Assembly (NCBI GenBank): GCA_023264735.1
Contig: JAHFVD010000034.1
Location: 1-64,000, forward strand
From: Mycobacterium sp.
GTDB lineage: Bacteria > Actinomycetota > Actinomycetes > Mycobacteriales > Mycobacteriaceae
Direction: 5' to 3'
DNA length: 64,000 nt
Below the pieces are notes generated by a model. The model was given only the letters and a program-made list of their open reading frames with translations, was not told the DNA's origin and did no database searches. Shown here one piece after another: positions 49,237-59,140 of this stretch; within the stretch, counting starts at the first letter, position 1; every line of letters begins with the position of its first letter. A program made the position numbers and the translations under genes.

Positions 49237-50391
49237 CTAGACCGGATCCGGCAGCGCCAACCTCAGGATGCTCCGCTGGGTCTGCAGGAACTGGCTCAGC
49301 AGCGGGCCCGTGGTGTACGGCAGTCCGTAGGCGTCGCAGAGCGCTCGCACCCGCGGGGCGATGGCGGCGTAGCGGTTGCTCGGAAGGTCAGGGAACAGGT
49401 GGTGCTCGATCTGGTAGCACAGGTTTCCGCTCAGAAACCCGAGCATTCGTCCGGCCGTGAAGTTCGCGCTCCCCAGCATCTGGCGTAGGTACCACTCGCC
49501 CTTGCTTTCCTCCTTGATGGCGTCGAGCGTGAATGTCGCGACGCCGTCGGGAAAGTGCCCGCAGAAGATCACCGCGTAGGCCCAGAGGTTGCGCAGGATG
49601 TTGGCTGCGACATTGGCCGTCAACGCCCGTCGCCAGCGAGATCCGTTGAGCGCGGGGACCAACACGTAGTCCTTGAGGACCTGGCGCCTGATCTTGCCCT
49701 TCAGTGCTCGTGTTTGGGCGTTGCGCTCCTCGGCGCTTGCCGCGCGCTCATGGTCGGAATGCAATCCGTGCAGCGCGATGCCCCACTCGAAGATGACGGC
49801 CAGCAGGGCATTGCGAAACGGTTGCATCAGATTGCGCGGCCGCCAGGCGACGTCGCGGGTCACCCGCATGATGCCGAAGCCGAGGTCGTCGTCGAGGTCG
49901 ACCACGTTGGCGAACATGTGGTGGCGGTAGTTGTGCGAGTACCGCCACTGCGACGTCAGCCCGGCCATGTCCCACTCCCAGGTAGTCGAGTGGATTTCGG
50001 GGTCGTTCATCCAATCCCATTGACCGTGAGCAACATTGTGGCCGATTTCCATGTTCTCGATGCTCTTGGCCACCGCGAGCGACACCACGCCCAGCGCCCA
50101 CCCCGCCCGTGATCGGCTGCCGAAGATCAGCAGCCGCGCGCCGGCATCCAACGCTCTCTGGAACTTGATCGTTCGGCGAATGTAGGCAGCGTCGCGCGCG
50201 CACCGGGAATCCTCGATCTCGGTACGGATCGCATCGAGTGCCGAGCCGAGGGCGTCGACCTCGTGCCGGCTCAGGTGGGCATAGTCGGCGACGTCTGTGA
50301 TGGCGATGAGTGAGTCCTCGAAAAGGCTACCGTTGCGTGGTTGGGCGGCAACGGCGTTGGGAGGATATGCCCGACCTGAGCGGATGCTCAC
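49237..50391 (-). CDS. Membrane fatty acid desaturase, DesA3-like
   Basis: 384 residues, ATG 50391. Three His boxes of acyl-lipid/acyl-CoA desaturases: HNVAH at residues 118-122, HNYRHH at 153-158, and QIEHH near 330, which bind a di-iron centre. Hydrophobic segments near 85-110 and 200-300 span the membrane. In mycobacteria such enzymes (DesA3 with its oxidoreductase partner) convert stearoyl-CoA to oleoyl-CoA. No reductase partner gene is adjacent. Confidence 0.9.
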   Translation of the reverse strand: MSIRSGRAYPPNAVAAQPRNGSLFEDSLIAITDVADYAHLSRHEVDALGSALDAIRTEIEDSRCARDAAYIRRTIKFQRALDAGARLLIFGSRSRAGWALGVVSLAVAKSIENMEIGHNVAHGQWDWMNDPEIHSTTWEWDMAGLTSQWRYSHNYRHHMFANVVDLDDDLGFGIMRVTRDVAWRPRNLMQPFRNALLAVIFEWGIALHGLHSDHERAASAEERNAQTRALKGKIRRQVLKDYVLVPALNGSRWRRALTANVAANILRNLWAYAVIFCGHFPDGVATFTLDAIKEESKGEWYLRQMLGSANFTAGRMLGFLSGNLCYQIEHHLFPDLPSNRYAAIAPRVRALCDAYGLPYTTGPLLSQFLQTQRSILRLALPDPV

Positions 50392-50524
50392 GGAGCCGCG
50401 AAAATGGGGCGCCGATTCGGGCCGGCTGCGGGTGCCAGCAGGTCGAGCCTACCCGTCCGGCGAAGTGGCGGCATTGTCGCCAGGAGTGGGCAAATCCACG
50501 CATTGGGGAGCCGACTAGGGAAGG

Positions 50525-51298
50525 GTGGAGGGATGGCTGCGGGCATGTCACGCGCCGCACCAGCCTTTCAAGCCTGGTCCGGCTGATTTGACGATCCAGG
50601 ACGAGTTGATTGCGGCCCTCGACGGCCAGCATGGAGTGAAGGCCGCCGACCGGCTTTGTGAGGCGTGCGTGCTGCTGCTCGACGTTGATGCAGCGGCGAT
50701 TTCGCTTGTTTTCGACGGCGCGAACGCGGGAACGCTGGGGTCCAGCGGCAACTCCGCGCGGATGTACGACGAGTTGCAGTTCACCTACGGCGAGGGGCCG
50801 TGTCTGGACGCGGTCAATCTGCGCGCTCCGGTGGTTGTCGTCGACCTTGCCCATCCCGGTGAGGCGCGCTGGCCCAGTTATGGACGGGCCATGCTGGAGT
50901 ATCGGATTCGAGGGGTCTTCGCCATGCCGGTCCTGGCGGCCGGCGAGTACATCGGTGCCCTCGACCTGTTCCGGGCGGAGCCGGGCACCTTGGTGGGTGA
51001 ACAGTTCGCGGGTGCGGCCGTCGCCGCGGAGCTGGCCGGCATTCCGGTACTGGATCTGCTCGCCGGCGACTTACAGGCCGCCGTCGACGATCCCACCAGC
51101 AATGCGTGGGCGGAGCTGTGCATGTTGAGCCGCGCCGAGGTCAGCCAGGCAACCGGGATGCTGGTGGCGCAACTGGATGTCGACCCCACCGAGGCGCTGG
51201 TGCGGCTGCGCGCGCATGCCTACGCCGCCGGCCGCAGCGCTACCGACGTCGCCCGCGACATCATCGAGCGGCGGTTGAGACTGGAGACGGACCGATGA
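50525..51298 (+). CDS. GAF-ANTAR regulator (first of a coupled pair)
   Basis: 257 residues from GTG 50525; TTG 50587 (LTIQDELIAALD) is an alternative because the first 20 residues look atypical. GAF domain about 40-180 with YDELQFTYGEGPCLDAVNLR, and C-terminal ANTAR about 195-255 (MLSRAEVSQATGMLVAQLDV, then DPTEALVRLRAHAYAAGRS). ANTAR domains bind double hexaloop RNA structures to cause antitermination. It overlaps the next GAF-ANTAR gene by ATGA, so the two are probably made together and may dimerise. Confidence 0.85.
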   Translation: MEGWLRACHAPHQPFKPGPADLTIQDELIAALDGQHGVKAADRLCEACVLLLDVDAAAISLVFDGANAGTLGSSGNSARMYDELQFTYGEGPCLDAVNLRAPVVVVDLAHPGEARWPSYGRAMLEYRIRGVFAMPVLAAGEYIGALDLFRAEPGTLVGEQFAGAAVAAELAGIPVLDLLAGDLQAAVDDPTSNAWAELCMLSRAEVSQATGMLVAQLDVDPTEALVRLRAHAYAAGRSATDVARDIIERRLRLETDR

Positions 51299-52059
51299 CG
51301 GACGACAACGACAACACTCGCGAAACCCGCGTGCTGAGCGCGGTGGTATCGCTGGTCGACAGCCTGCTCGACGACTTCGACGTCGTTGACCTGCTCACGG
51401 AACTGACCGAACGCTGCGCAGAGCTGCTCGACATCGCCTCGGCGGGCTTCCTCCTCGCCGATCCTCTGCAACAACTCCATCTGCTGGCCGCCACCTCTGA
51501 GCGGACGCGCGAGATCGAACTGTTCCAGCTGCAGGCCGAAGAGGGGCCCTGCATCGAGTGCTACCGCACCGGCGAGCCGGTTCTGGTCGCCGACCTCGGC
51601 AGCCAGATCGACCGGTGGCCGCGGTTCGTCCCGGCCGCGACAGAGGCGGGCTTTGCGTCGGTGCATGCGTTGCCGATGCGGGCGGCCGGCTCCGTGCTCG
51701 GAGCGCTCGGTTTGTTCGGCACCAGCCCCGGCGAACTCAGCGAGGCGGATCAGCTGGTCGGTCAGACCCTCGCGCACATCGCGTGTGTGGCCGTCCTGCA
51801 GGAACTTCCCCCCACACCCGCCACCTTGGTGTCGCCGCTGCGCTCGGCTATCACCGGCCGCGTTGTCGTCGAGCAGGCCAAGGGGTTTGTCAGCGAGGTG
51901 CTCGGCGTGACGATGAATCAAGCGTTCCGGCTGCTGCGCACGCACAGCCGGGCACGTGGCGAGCACCTGACCGATGTGTCGCGGCGGTTGATGAGGGACC
52001 GGGATACCCGGCCGGAGTTGATCCGGGCGCTAACCGAACTCGTCCGCAGCCAGGGGTGA
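51295..52059 (+). CDS. GAF-ANTAR regulator (second of a coupled pair)
   Basis: 254 residues, ATG 51295 overlapping the previous stop (ATGA). GAF domain with LQAEEGPCIECYRTGEPVLV near 80-100 and WPRFVPAATEAGFASVHALP. ANTAR domain about 185-245 with ITGRVVVEQAKGFVSEVLGV. Same architecture as its upstream partner but clearly diverged in sequence, so probably an old duplication. Confidence 0.87.
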   Translation: MTDDNDNTRETRVLSAVVSLVDSLLDDFDVVDLLTELTERCAELLDIASAGFLLADPLQQLHLLAATSERTREIELFQLQAEEGPCIECYRTGEPVLVADLGSQIDRWPRFVPAATEAGFASVHALPMRAAGSVLGALGLFGTSPGELSEADQLVGQTLAHIACVAVLQELPPTPATLVSPLRSAITGRVVVEQAKGFVSEVLGVTMNQAFRLLRTHSRARGEHLTDVSRRLMRDRDTRPELIRALTELVRSQG

Positions 52060-52069
52060 GCACGTCGCG

Positions 52070-52888
52070 TTACTGACGTGCCCGAGCCCGTCGGACCGCC
52101 TCGTCGACGATCTGCTCGGCCACGTCAGCGAGTTTGACGTGCTCCCGCTGGCTGATGCGGGTCAGCCGGTCGAACGCATCTTCTGCGGTGCCGCCCGAGC
52201 GACTGCGGATGATGCCGATCGCCTGGTCGATCACCGCGCGGCTGCGCAGAGCGTGCTGCAGTTGCGACGTGCGAAGTTGGGTACTGGCCAGCAGTTGCGC
52301 ATTGTAGACGGAAACCGCTGCGGGACTGGCGAATTGGCTTCCCAGCTGGACGGCGTGCTCGGTGAAAGCGTCCTTGCTATGGGCATAGGAGTTGATGGAG
52401 CCGACGACACGATCACCGACGGTCAACGGCATGGCCAATACAGAGTGAACACCCATGCGCGCCACGGACCCGCCGAACCGGGGCCAGCGACGGTCACTTC
52501 CCAGCGACCCACTGACCGCCGGGCGCCGGGTTTGAATGCAGGTGATGCACGGCCCCTCGCCGAGCTTGTCGTATTGCAGGGTATCGATGGTCTGAACGAA
52601 GTCCGCAGTCACCGACCACGCCTGGATACGTATCTGGTCGTCGCCGGCGTCGGCGTCACGGGGCCGAATCAAGGTCACGCCGGCGCCGTCGGCGTTTGGG
52701 ATCGCCTGTACCGCGAATTGCGCTACCTGCCTGAGTATTTCATCGACACTGCAGGCGTCCGCGACGATCCCGGCCAAACCGGTGAGCCCGGCGCTGAGGT
52801 CCAGTTCGTCGGCCTGGAGCTGGGCGGCGGTGAGTTCTGGTTCCGGCGGCGGCTTGCGGTCCGGTTGCGCGTCGTAGTCGTCCATCAC
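52070..52888 (-). CDS. GAF-ANTAR regulator
   Basis: 272 residues; GTG 52888 or ATG 52885, with AGGAG 5-8 nt upstream. GAF domain about 45-190 (YDKLGEGPCITCIQTRRPAV, then RWPRFGGSVARMGVHSVLAM), ANTAR about 205-265 (SRAVIDQAIGIIRSRSGGTA). It is convergent with the coupled pair on its left and most similar in style to the protein at 59387-60154. Confidence 0.88.
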   Translation of the reverse strand: MMDDYDAQPDRKPPPEPELTAAQLQADELDLSAGLTGLAGIVADACSVDEILRQVAQFAVQAIPNADGAGVTLIRPRDADAGDDQIRIQAWSVTADFVQTIDTLQYDKLGEGPCITCIQTRRPAVSGSLGSDRRWPRFGGSVARMGVHSVLAMPLTVGDRVVGSINSYAHSKDAFTEHAVQLGSQFASPAAVSVYNAQLLASTQLRTSQLQHALRSRAVIDQAIGIIRSRSGGTAEDAFDRLTRISQREHVKLADVAEQIVDEAVRRARARQ

Positions 52889-52923
52889 CTGTTCTCCTGA
52901 GCGGTAAATCTACCCGCTATCGC

Positions 52924-54558
52924 TCAGGTGACCAGTGCAAGTGCGTGCGCGCGTCGCAACTTGCCCGACGGCGTCTTCGGGATGATTCCAGGAGCGAGGA
53001 CCACCACGTTGCGTGGCCGGGCGTTGACCTCCACCACCACCTCGTGGACCACCTGGTGCTCGATGCGGCGCACCTCGTCGTGGTCGTCGAAAGCCTTGGA
53101 CTCCACCGCAACTGCGAACGATTCCCGGGAATGCCCGGCGTCGAGTCGGACGGCCACCGCGCAGCCGGGCCGCACTCCGTCGACGCGGGCCGCGGCACGT
53201 TCGATGTCGGTCGGATAGATATTGCGCCCAGCCATGATGATGACGTCCTTGAGCCGGCCGCAGACGACGATCTCGTCGTTCTCGGTGAGGTAGCCCAAGT
53301 CGCCGGTGTCATACCAGCCCTGGTCGTCCTGCGCCGAGATGAACCCGGCCACCGTGGTGTATCCGGGTGTGACCGGTTCGCCGCGGAGTTGGATCACGCC
53401 GACGCCGCGCGCGCTGAGCACGCCACCGTCTTCGTCGATGATGCGGGCTTCGAGCCCGTTCAGCAGGCGGCCGAGTGTCACCAGGCGCCGGGTGTTGCCT
53501 CGGGTTGCCGGCACGGCGCGGTGCAGGACGGCCAGCAGATCGGCGTCGATCTCGTCGACGGTCATGCCTGCGCCGCAGGCGGAGAAGGATGCCGCAACGG
53601 TGGTTTCGGCCATGCCGTAGGCGGGCAGGATCGCCTCGGGTTGCAACCCGTGGGGGGCGCCGGCCGCACACAGATCCTCGACGTCGGCGGGATCGACCTG
53701 TTCGGCACCCGACAGCGCCCATCGCAGTGACGAGAGGTCGAAGTCGCCTGGCTCGGCCAGACTGCGCAGCCTCTTCGCCAGGAGGTTGTAGGCGAAGTTG
53801 GGGGCCGCGGTCATCGTCGCCTTGTATTTGTCAATCAGCTTGACCCACAACAAGTTATCGCGGAGGAAGTCCATCGGGGTGATCTTGATCAGCTCGACAC
53901 CGAAGTACATGGGCACGGTCAGGAAGCCGGTCATGCCCATGTCGTGGAAACAGGGCAACCAGCTGACGATCACGTCGGTATCCAGGTCGACTTTGGCGCC
54001 GAGGAACATCGCCTCGGCGTTGGCCACGACATTGGCGTGGGTGATCTGAACTGCCTTGGGAGAGCCGGTCGAACCTGAGGTCAGCTGCATCAGCGCGAGG
54101 TCGTCGCCGCAGGTCTCGACGGGACGCACCGGGTCCGCTCGCAGCAGTTCACTGGCGATCACCACCCGCATCCCCCGCTCGGCGAGAAGCGGCGCGGCAG
54201 GCAGGAACGGCTCGCCGACGACGACGGCTTTTGCGTCGATCGTGTCGAGGACCGCGGCGGTCTCCTCCGCCCAACGCTGCAGATCGGTGCGTGGCGTGGG
54301 CTGGTGCAGCATGGTGACACTGGCGCCTCGAATCCAGACGCCCTGCGCGGTCGGCGCGATGTCGACGGGAAGTCCAGCGAGCACGGCAACGGCATCGCCG
54401 TGCCCGACACCGGCCGCCGCCAGGCCACCGGCGATCCGGCAGGCGCGCGCGTGCACCTCAGCCCAGGTATGCCGCACGGGAGCGTCGGGCTCTCCGGTGG
54501 TCATACCTTTCATGCTCCACCGGGCATTCCGGAACATCGTCTCGGTGAACTGGCTCAT
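52924..54558 (-). CDS. Fatty acyl-AMP ligase/acyl-CoA synthetase (FadD, MbtM-like)
   Basis: 544 residues from ATG 54558, chosen because AAGGAAGA lies 6 nt before it. ANL-superfamily motifs: A3 [16 protein letters not shown] near residue 165, [12 protein letters not shown] near 205, [16 protein letters not shown] near 260, A5 YGMAETT near 325, A7 YDTGDLG near 425, A8 [20 protein letters not shown] near 440, and A10 [10 protein letters not shown] near the C-terminus. The catalytic Lys in A10 is present. HDMGM and AAPNFAYNL are typical of acyl-AMP ligases such as MbtM/FadD33. The acceptor (CoA or ACP) is uncertain; no mycobactin genes are nearby. Confidence 0.87.
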   Translation of the reverse strand: MSQFTETMFRNARWSMKGMTTGEPDAPVRHTWAEVHARACRIAGGLAAAGVGHGDAVAVLAGLPVDIAPTAQGVWIRGASVTMLHQPTPRTDLQRWAEETAAVLDTIDAKAVVVGEPFLPAAPLLAERGMRVVIASELLRADPVRPVETCGDDLALMQLTSGSTGSPKAVQITHANVVANAEAMFLGAKVDLDTDVIVSWLPCFHDMGMTGFLTVPMYFGVELIKITPMDFLRDNLLWVKLIDKYKATMTAAPNFAYNLLAKRLRSLAEPGDFDLSSLRWALSGAEQVDPADVEDLCAAGAPHGLQPEAILPAYGMAETTVAASFSACGAGMTVDEIDADLLAVLHRAVPATRGNTRRLVTLGRLLNGLEARIIDEDGGVLSARGVGVIQLRGEPVTPGYTTVAGFISAQDDQGWYDTGDLGYLTENDEIVVCGRLKDVIIMAGRNIYPTDIERAAARVDGVRPGCAVAVRLDAGHSRESFAVAVESKAFDDHDEVRRIEHQVVHEVVVEVNARPRNVVVLAPGIIPKTPSGKLRRAHALALVT

Positions 54559-54917
54559 CGAGTCTTCCTTCTGCGGGCCACGCAACGATATGACCTGCGA
54601 TGTTGTGGCCGCAGGCGGATTGCGGCGGGTGCCTGGGAGATCAGCGTTTGTTGGGCCACGCGCCCCGAATGGGCGCCAAAACAACAGGTCGGCTTACGTC
54701 GGGCCGGGATGCCCGTTCAGCGGGGAGTTCAGATCGCCGCCGTGACGTGTCCGAGAAGCTGGTGGGTCAGCCGCATTGACCGTACCGCGCCACGCGGCTC
54801 GGGGTTGAAGGCTCGCAGGCCATAACCCGACCTGTGTTTTCCTCCCGCTGACCGGGCGGTATCCCTGGCAAAGGTGATGTAGCTTCAATCGACGGTCAGG
54901 GCGCTGCCAAGGAGTGG
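54559..54917. other. Divergent intergenic region between fadD-like and kinase genes
   Basis: 359 bp with no supportable gene; short frames on both strands lack ribosome binding sites and protein-like composition. It must contain promoters for two divergent genes, but no clear -10/-35 pair or palindrome was found. Confidence 0.5.
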
Positions 54918-56723
54918 ATGGTGGATGCGACACCATTTGGGCACTATCAGCTGCAGGAGCTGATAGGTCGCGGCGGCATGGGCGAGGTCTACCGGGCCTA
55001 CGACACCAAGACCGACCGCGTGGTCGCCCTCAAGGTGCTCCCGCACCGGCTTGCCGAGGATGTCGTATTCCAGCAACGTTTCCGGCGGGAAGCGCAGGCG
55101 GTGGCCGCCCTCAACGAACCGCACGTCGTCCCCATCCACGGGTTTGGTGAGATCGACGGCCGGTTGTACCTGGATATGCGCCTGATCGACGGCCGCACCC
55201 TGGACGCAATCCTCTCTGACGCGGGTAAGCCGCTGCTGCCCCCGTTGGCGGTCGACATCGTCGAGCAGGTCGCCGCCGCGCTGGACGCCGCCCACGCGGC
55301 CGGCCTGATCCACCGCGACGTCAAGCCCTCCAACGTCCTGATCACCGCCCGCGATTTCGCGTACCTCATCGACTTCGGGCTGGCTCGTACTGCGAGCGAG
55401 GCGGGGTTGACGACGGCCGGAAGCACGCTGGGGACCCTGGCCTATATGGCCCCGGAGCGGTTCAGCGGTGGCCAGGCCGATCTGCGATCCGATGTCTACG
55501 CCCTGACGTGCGTGCTCTACGAATGCCTCACCGGCTCGCGGCCCTACCCCAACGACAGCCTGGAACAGCAGATCGCCGGGCACATGACCACGCCCGCCCC
55601 GCGCCCGTCCGACAAAGACCCGAGGCTCGCGGCATTCGACGACATCATCGCCAAGGGCATGGCCAAGAAACCCGCCGAGCGCTACCGGAGCGCCGGTGAG
55701 CTGGCCGCCGCCGCACGCCAGGCGTTGACGACGCGGGTGCGCAAGGTCGGTGGGTCGGGGCGTCACTCGCTGGCCGCGGCACCGCAGTCGCACCGCCGGC
55801 GAAATTTGTTCGCGGTTGGAGGTGCGGTGCTGTTGCTGGCCGCCGCGGGGATCGGCGCCTGGAAGTGGCAAGCATCAGACAACCGGTCCAGTGGTGCGAC
55901 CAGTCTGGCCGGCACAGCGTCCAGCTCGGAGCCCACGCCGCCCGCGATGGGCGCGGTACCGTCGATCGCGGCCACCGTTCCGCAAACGATCCGGGATTCC
56001 GGACGGCTGATCGTCGGCGTCAACATCCCTTATGCACCAAACGAATTCATCGATGCCGACGGCAAGGTCGTCGGGTTTGACGTCGATCTGATGAATGCGG
56101 TGGCCCGCACGCTCGGGCTGACACCGGAATACCGCCAGACCGCCTTCGAGGCGATCATCCCGTCGGTGCGCGCGGGTGACTTCAACGTCGGCATGTCCTC
56201 GTTCACCGACACCAAGGAACGAGAAGCGGCGGCCGATTTCGTCACCTACTTCACGGCAGGCACCCTGTGGGCGCAGCGCCCCGGGGTGGCGATCGACCCC
56301 GATAACGCGTGTGGGCTGAGAGTCGGTGTGGCCTACCCGTCTCTGCAGGAGTCCGAGGAGCTTCCGGCCAAGAGCGACGCTTGCGTGGCGGCCGGTAAGC
56401 CACCCATCAAGAAGGTCATCTACACCCGCCAGGACGATCTCAACACCGCACTGATGGCCGGCGAGGTCGATGCGATGTCGGCCGATTCACCCGTCACCGG
56501 GTTCGCCGTCAAGACCAGCGGCGGACAGCTCGAGGCCGCGGGCTCGGTGTTCGACTCGGCGCCCTACGGCTGGCCGGTGGACAGGGACTCCGGCCTGGCC
56601 CGATCGCTACAGCTGGCGCTGCAGCATCTGATCGAGACGGGGGAGTACCGCACCATCGCCACGATGTGGGGCGTGGAGAAGGGCATGATCGACAAGCCGG
56701 CGATCAACGGCGCCGTGCGCTAG
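54918..56723 (+). CDS. Ser/Thr protein kinase with extracellular solute-binding sensor domain
   Basis: 601 residues, ATG 54918, with AAGGAG a few nt upstream. Kinase domain about 10-275: GRGGMGEVYRA P-loop, Lys39, HRDVKPSN with Asp134, DFG with Asp152, and APE at 178-180, all present, so active. A juxtamembrane basic linker, one transmembrane helix (NLFAVGGAVLLLAAAGIGAW, about 302-321), then about 355-590 a bacterial type 3 solute-binding domain (RLIVGVNIPYAPNEFIDADG, then VVGFDVDLMNAVARTLGL, then MSSFTDTKEREAAADFVTYF), the amino-acid-binding kind. It probably senses an extracellular amino acid or similar ligand and signals by phosphorylation. Confidence 0.92.
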   Translation: MVDATPFGHYQLQELIGRGGMGEVYRAYDTKTDRVVALKVLPHRLAEDVVFQQRFRREAQAVAALNEPHVVPIHGFGEIDGRLYLDMRLIDGRTLDAILSDAGKPLLPPLAVDIVEQVAAALDAAHAAGLIHRDVKPSNVLITARDFAYLIDFGLARTASEAGLTTAGSTLGTLAYMAPERFSGGQADLRSDVYALTCVLYECLTGSRPYPNDSLEQQIAGHMTTPAPRPSDKDPRLAAFDDIIAKGMAKKPAERYRSAGELAAAARQALTTRVRKVGGSGRHSLAAAPQSHRRRNLFAVGGAVLLLAAAGIGAWKWQASDNRSSGATSLAGTASSSEPTPPAMGAVPSIAATVPQTIRDSGRLIVGVNIPYAPNEFIDADGKVVGFDVDLMNAVARTLGLTPEYRQTAFEAIIPSVRAGDFNVGMSSFTDTKEREAAADFVTYFTAGTLWAQRPGVAIDPDNACGLRVGVAYPSLQESEELPAKSDACVAAGKPPIKKVIYTRQDDLNTALMAGEVDAMSADSPVTGFAVKTSGGQLEAAGSVFDSAPYGWPVDRDSGLARSLQLALQHLIETGEYRTIATMWGVEKGMIDKPAINGAVR

Positions 56724-57166
56724 TCCTCGTCGTCGATGACGTGCACGGCGGCCTCCTCGGCCGATGCCGCGCCACCATCGATGCCGACGTCGGAGGCGAA
56801 CAGCTCGGAGTCGTCGTCCTCGCCGAATCCCTCGTTGGTGGCCACCAGCCGGCCCGAGCGCGCCCGGCCGACCTCGTCGTCCTCGGGGAACTCCGACTCG
56901 TCGTCGGAGTCGTCTCCGTCCAGCTCGTCGAGCACGTTGCCCAGCCGGGACACCGGGTCGGGTTCCTCCTCGGCCAGCAGCTCGTCGAGGGTTTCCGGGC
57001 CGGGGTGGTCCAGGTTCGTGCGTGCATACGGTCGTTCCGGCGGTGAGATCCCCTCGTCGAGGATGTCGTCGACCCCGCGGTCGACCAGGGTGTCCTCGGG
57101 TTGGAGCTGGTCGTCGTCCTCGACGCTGTAGCCGCCGGTGTCAGTGCTGTTGTCCCAAGTGCTCAC
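56720..57166 (-). CDS. DUF5709 family protein
   Basis: 148 residues from GTG 57166, chosen because it overlaps the transporter stop (GTGA). Extremely acidic, low-complexity protein with DDDQLQPEDTLVDRGVDDIL and EGISPPERPYART near the N-terminus, the DUF5709 signature. Function unknown; widespread in mycobacteria. Its 3' end overlaps the convergent kinase gene by 4 nt. Confidence 0.8.
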   Translation of the reverse strand: MSTWDNSTDTGGYSVEDDDQLQPEDTLVDRGVDDILDEGISPPERPYARTNLDHPGPETLDELLAEEEPDPVSRLGNVLDELDGDDSDDESEFPEDDEVGRARSGRLVATNEGFGEDDDSELFASDVGIDGGAASAEEAAVHVIDDED

Positions 57167-58449
57167 CAATCCAGAATGTCACGGGTCTCGCTCAGCAGCA
57201 GGATGCTGGCCAAGCTCACCGCAGTGCATCCGGCCATCATCGCGGTGATCGCCCAGCTGCCCGACGAGCAGAGCAGCATCGGGGAGAGCACCGGGGGCAG
57301 CGCGCCGCCGAGGATGCCGCCGATGTTGTAGGACAGGCCGACGCCCGTGTAGCGGTAGCGGGTGGCGAAGATCTCGGGGATAAATGCGGCCAAGGGCCCC
57401 ATCATGATTCCGATGATGGCGTAGGTGCCGATGATGGCGATGGCGTAGCGGATCGGGTCACCGGATTGCACCAGCGGGAACAGGATCAGCGTCCAGGGCA
57501 GGGCCAGGGCGGAGCCCAGGGCCAGCACGCGGCGGCGACCGTAGGTGTCACTGAGCGTTGCCGAGGCGGCGACGAACGCGATCGAGCACAGGCCGCCGAC
57601 CACGCCGACGAGCAAGATCAGGTCTTCGTCGTAATGCAGATGTGTGGCAGCGTAATTGGGGAAATAGGTGCCGGCCTGAAAGGCCAGCATGAACATGGCG
57701 ATGACGGCTCCGGCGGCCAGTACGACCTCGCGCCCTTGTGTGCGCACCGCTTCGGCGATCGGGACACCGACGGGTCCTTCGGCGGCCGACTCGGCGAAGA
57801 CCGGGCTCTCCTCGACGTGCAGCCGGACGTAGATCGCGACGGCCAGCAGGACGGCGCTGAGTAGGAATGGGATCCGCCAACCCCATTGCAGGAAGGCGGA
57901 ATTGGCGTCGCCGAAGGCGCTGTGCACGCCGAGGAACACCAGGTTGGCCAGCACCAGGGCGGTACCCAGGCCCAGCTGGGTGAACATGCAGAAGTAGCCG
58001 CGGCGACCGCGCGGGGCCTGCTCGGCGCTCATCAGCGCGGCGCCGGCCCACTCGCCGCCGACAGCGAAGCCTTGCAGCAACCGCATGGCGATCAGCAGCA
58101 GCGGGGCGGCCACGCCGATGGTGTCGGTGCTCGGGATGAGCCCCACGCCAACGCTGCAGGCGCCCATGATCACCAGCGTGGACACCAGTGCGTTCTTGCG
58201 CCCGATGCGATCGCCGAAGTGGCCGAACACCGCCGCGCCGAGCGGGCGAGACAGGAAGGCCGCCGCGAATGTGCCCAGGGAGGCGATCGTGGCCATCAGC
58301 GGGCTCAGATGCGGGAAGAAGACGACCGGAAACACCAGGGCAGCGGCGGTTCCGTAGATGAAGAAGTCGTAGTACTCGATCGCCGAACCGACGTAGCTGG
58401 CGAGCGCGACGCGACGGGCGCGAGTGCGGACTACCTCGAGTGTTTCCAT
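57163..58449 (-). CDS. MFS transporter, metabolite:H+ symporter (ProP/MHS-like)
   Basis: 428 residues, ATG 58449. Twelve predicted transmembrane segments. N-terminal SAIEYYDFFIYGTAAALVF and loop GHFGDRIGRKN are MHS-family signatures; GEWAGAALMSAEQAP follows helix 4. Known members import osmolytes, alpha-ketoglutarate, citrate or shikimate; the substrate here is unknown. Co-transcribed with the DUF5709 gene by a GTGA overlap. Confidence 0.88.
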   Translation of the reverse strand: METLEVVRTRARRVALASYVGSAIEYYDFFIYGTAAALVFPVVFFPHLSPLMATIASLGTFAAAFLSRPLGAAVFGHFGDRIGRKNALVSTLVIMGACSVGVGLIPSTDTIGVAAPLLLIAMRLLQGFAVGGEWAGAALMSAEQAPRGRRGYFCMFTQLGLGTALVLANLVFLGVHSAFGDANSAFLQWGWRIPFLLSAVLLAVAIYVRLHVEESPVFAESAAEGPVGVPIAEAVRTQGREVVLAAGAVIAMFMLAFQAGTYFPNYAATHLHYDEDLILLVGVVGGLCSIAFVAASATLSDTYGRRRVLALGSALALPWTLILFPLVQSGDPIRYAIAIIGTYAIIGIMMGPLAAFIPEIFATRYRYTGVGLSYNIGGILGGALPPVLSPMLLCSSGSWAITAMMAGCTAVSLASILLLSETRDILDW

Positions 58450-58554
58450 GTGGCAATCGTCACCATCTGCAGATGGTGCGGGTATCCGCTAGCCAGCCCA
58501 TCTTGATGGTTGATCGCCCTGCCCACCGATCGGGGGACAACGGCCTGCGCTTAC

Positions 58555-59010
58555 CTAAGCGTCGTTGCCCGCTGCCAGTAGCTCATCGACGGAGGACGTG
58601 TTGTCGGGAGCAGAGGCGGCCATCATGATGGCGTGCGCGCGGTCGGGATCTGTCGCGGCCGGCACGACCAGAAGGACGACCTCCCTGCGGTTCAATCCCT
58701 GGACTTGGACGGTGTTGCTCGGCTGGCGTTGGTAGCCGCCGAGGCGGACAAATCGGTCGCCGATCGGCATCTTGGTGCGGGCCTTCACCCACTCCGTCAT
58801 CTTGTAAAGGACGTAGCTGATGGGGCCGAGTCGAACCGACAAGACCGCGAGCAGATCTGGAACTTCTGCCTCCAGGTCATCGCTATGCGGCCACCACGCC
58901 CCGTCGACACGACCGGTCAGAGGACCTTTTGGCTTCAGTCTCAGGCGGGGTGTGTGTTGCGGTGGCGGCTCTTTCCAGCCAACGGACGGGCGAGCGTCTG
59001 GTTGCGTCAT
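58555..59010 (-). CDS. DUF5994 family protein
   Basis: 151 residues, ATG 59010. The pattern RLRLKPKGPLTGRVDGAWWP with SDDLEAEVPDLL, and later VRLGGYQRQPSNTVQVQG then EVVLLVVPAATDP, matches the actinobacterial DUF5994 family. No catalytic motif is evident. Monocistronic, 105 nt from the MFS gene start. Confidence 0.8.
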   Translation of the reverse strand: MTQPDARPSVGWKEPPPQHTPRLRLKPKGPLTGRVDGAWWPHSDDLEAEVPDLLAVLSVRLGPISYVLYKMTEWVKARTKMPIGDRFVRLGGYQRQPSNTVQVQGLNRREVVLLVVPAATDPDRAHAIMMAASAPDNTSSVDELLAAGNDA

Positions 59011-59140
59011 AGGACGCTCCTGTCTGCGGCCGGGAACCCGGCCATTGGCGCCAACGCGCGGAGCCCTTGGAGGCGTTCGGCATCTTAGCCGAAAATTATT
59101 GTGCGCCTGGGCAAATCGAAGCTATCGGCTGAAAAGCTAC

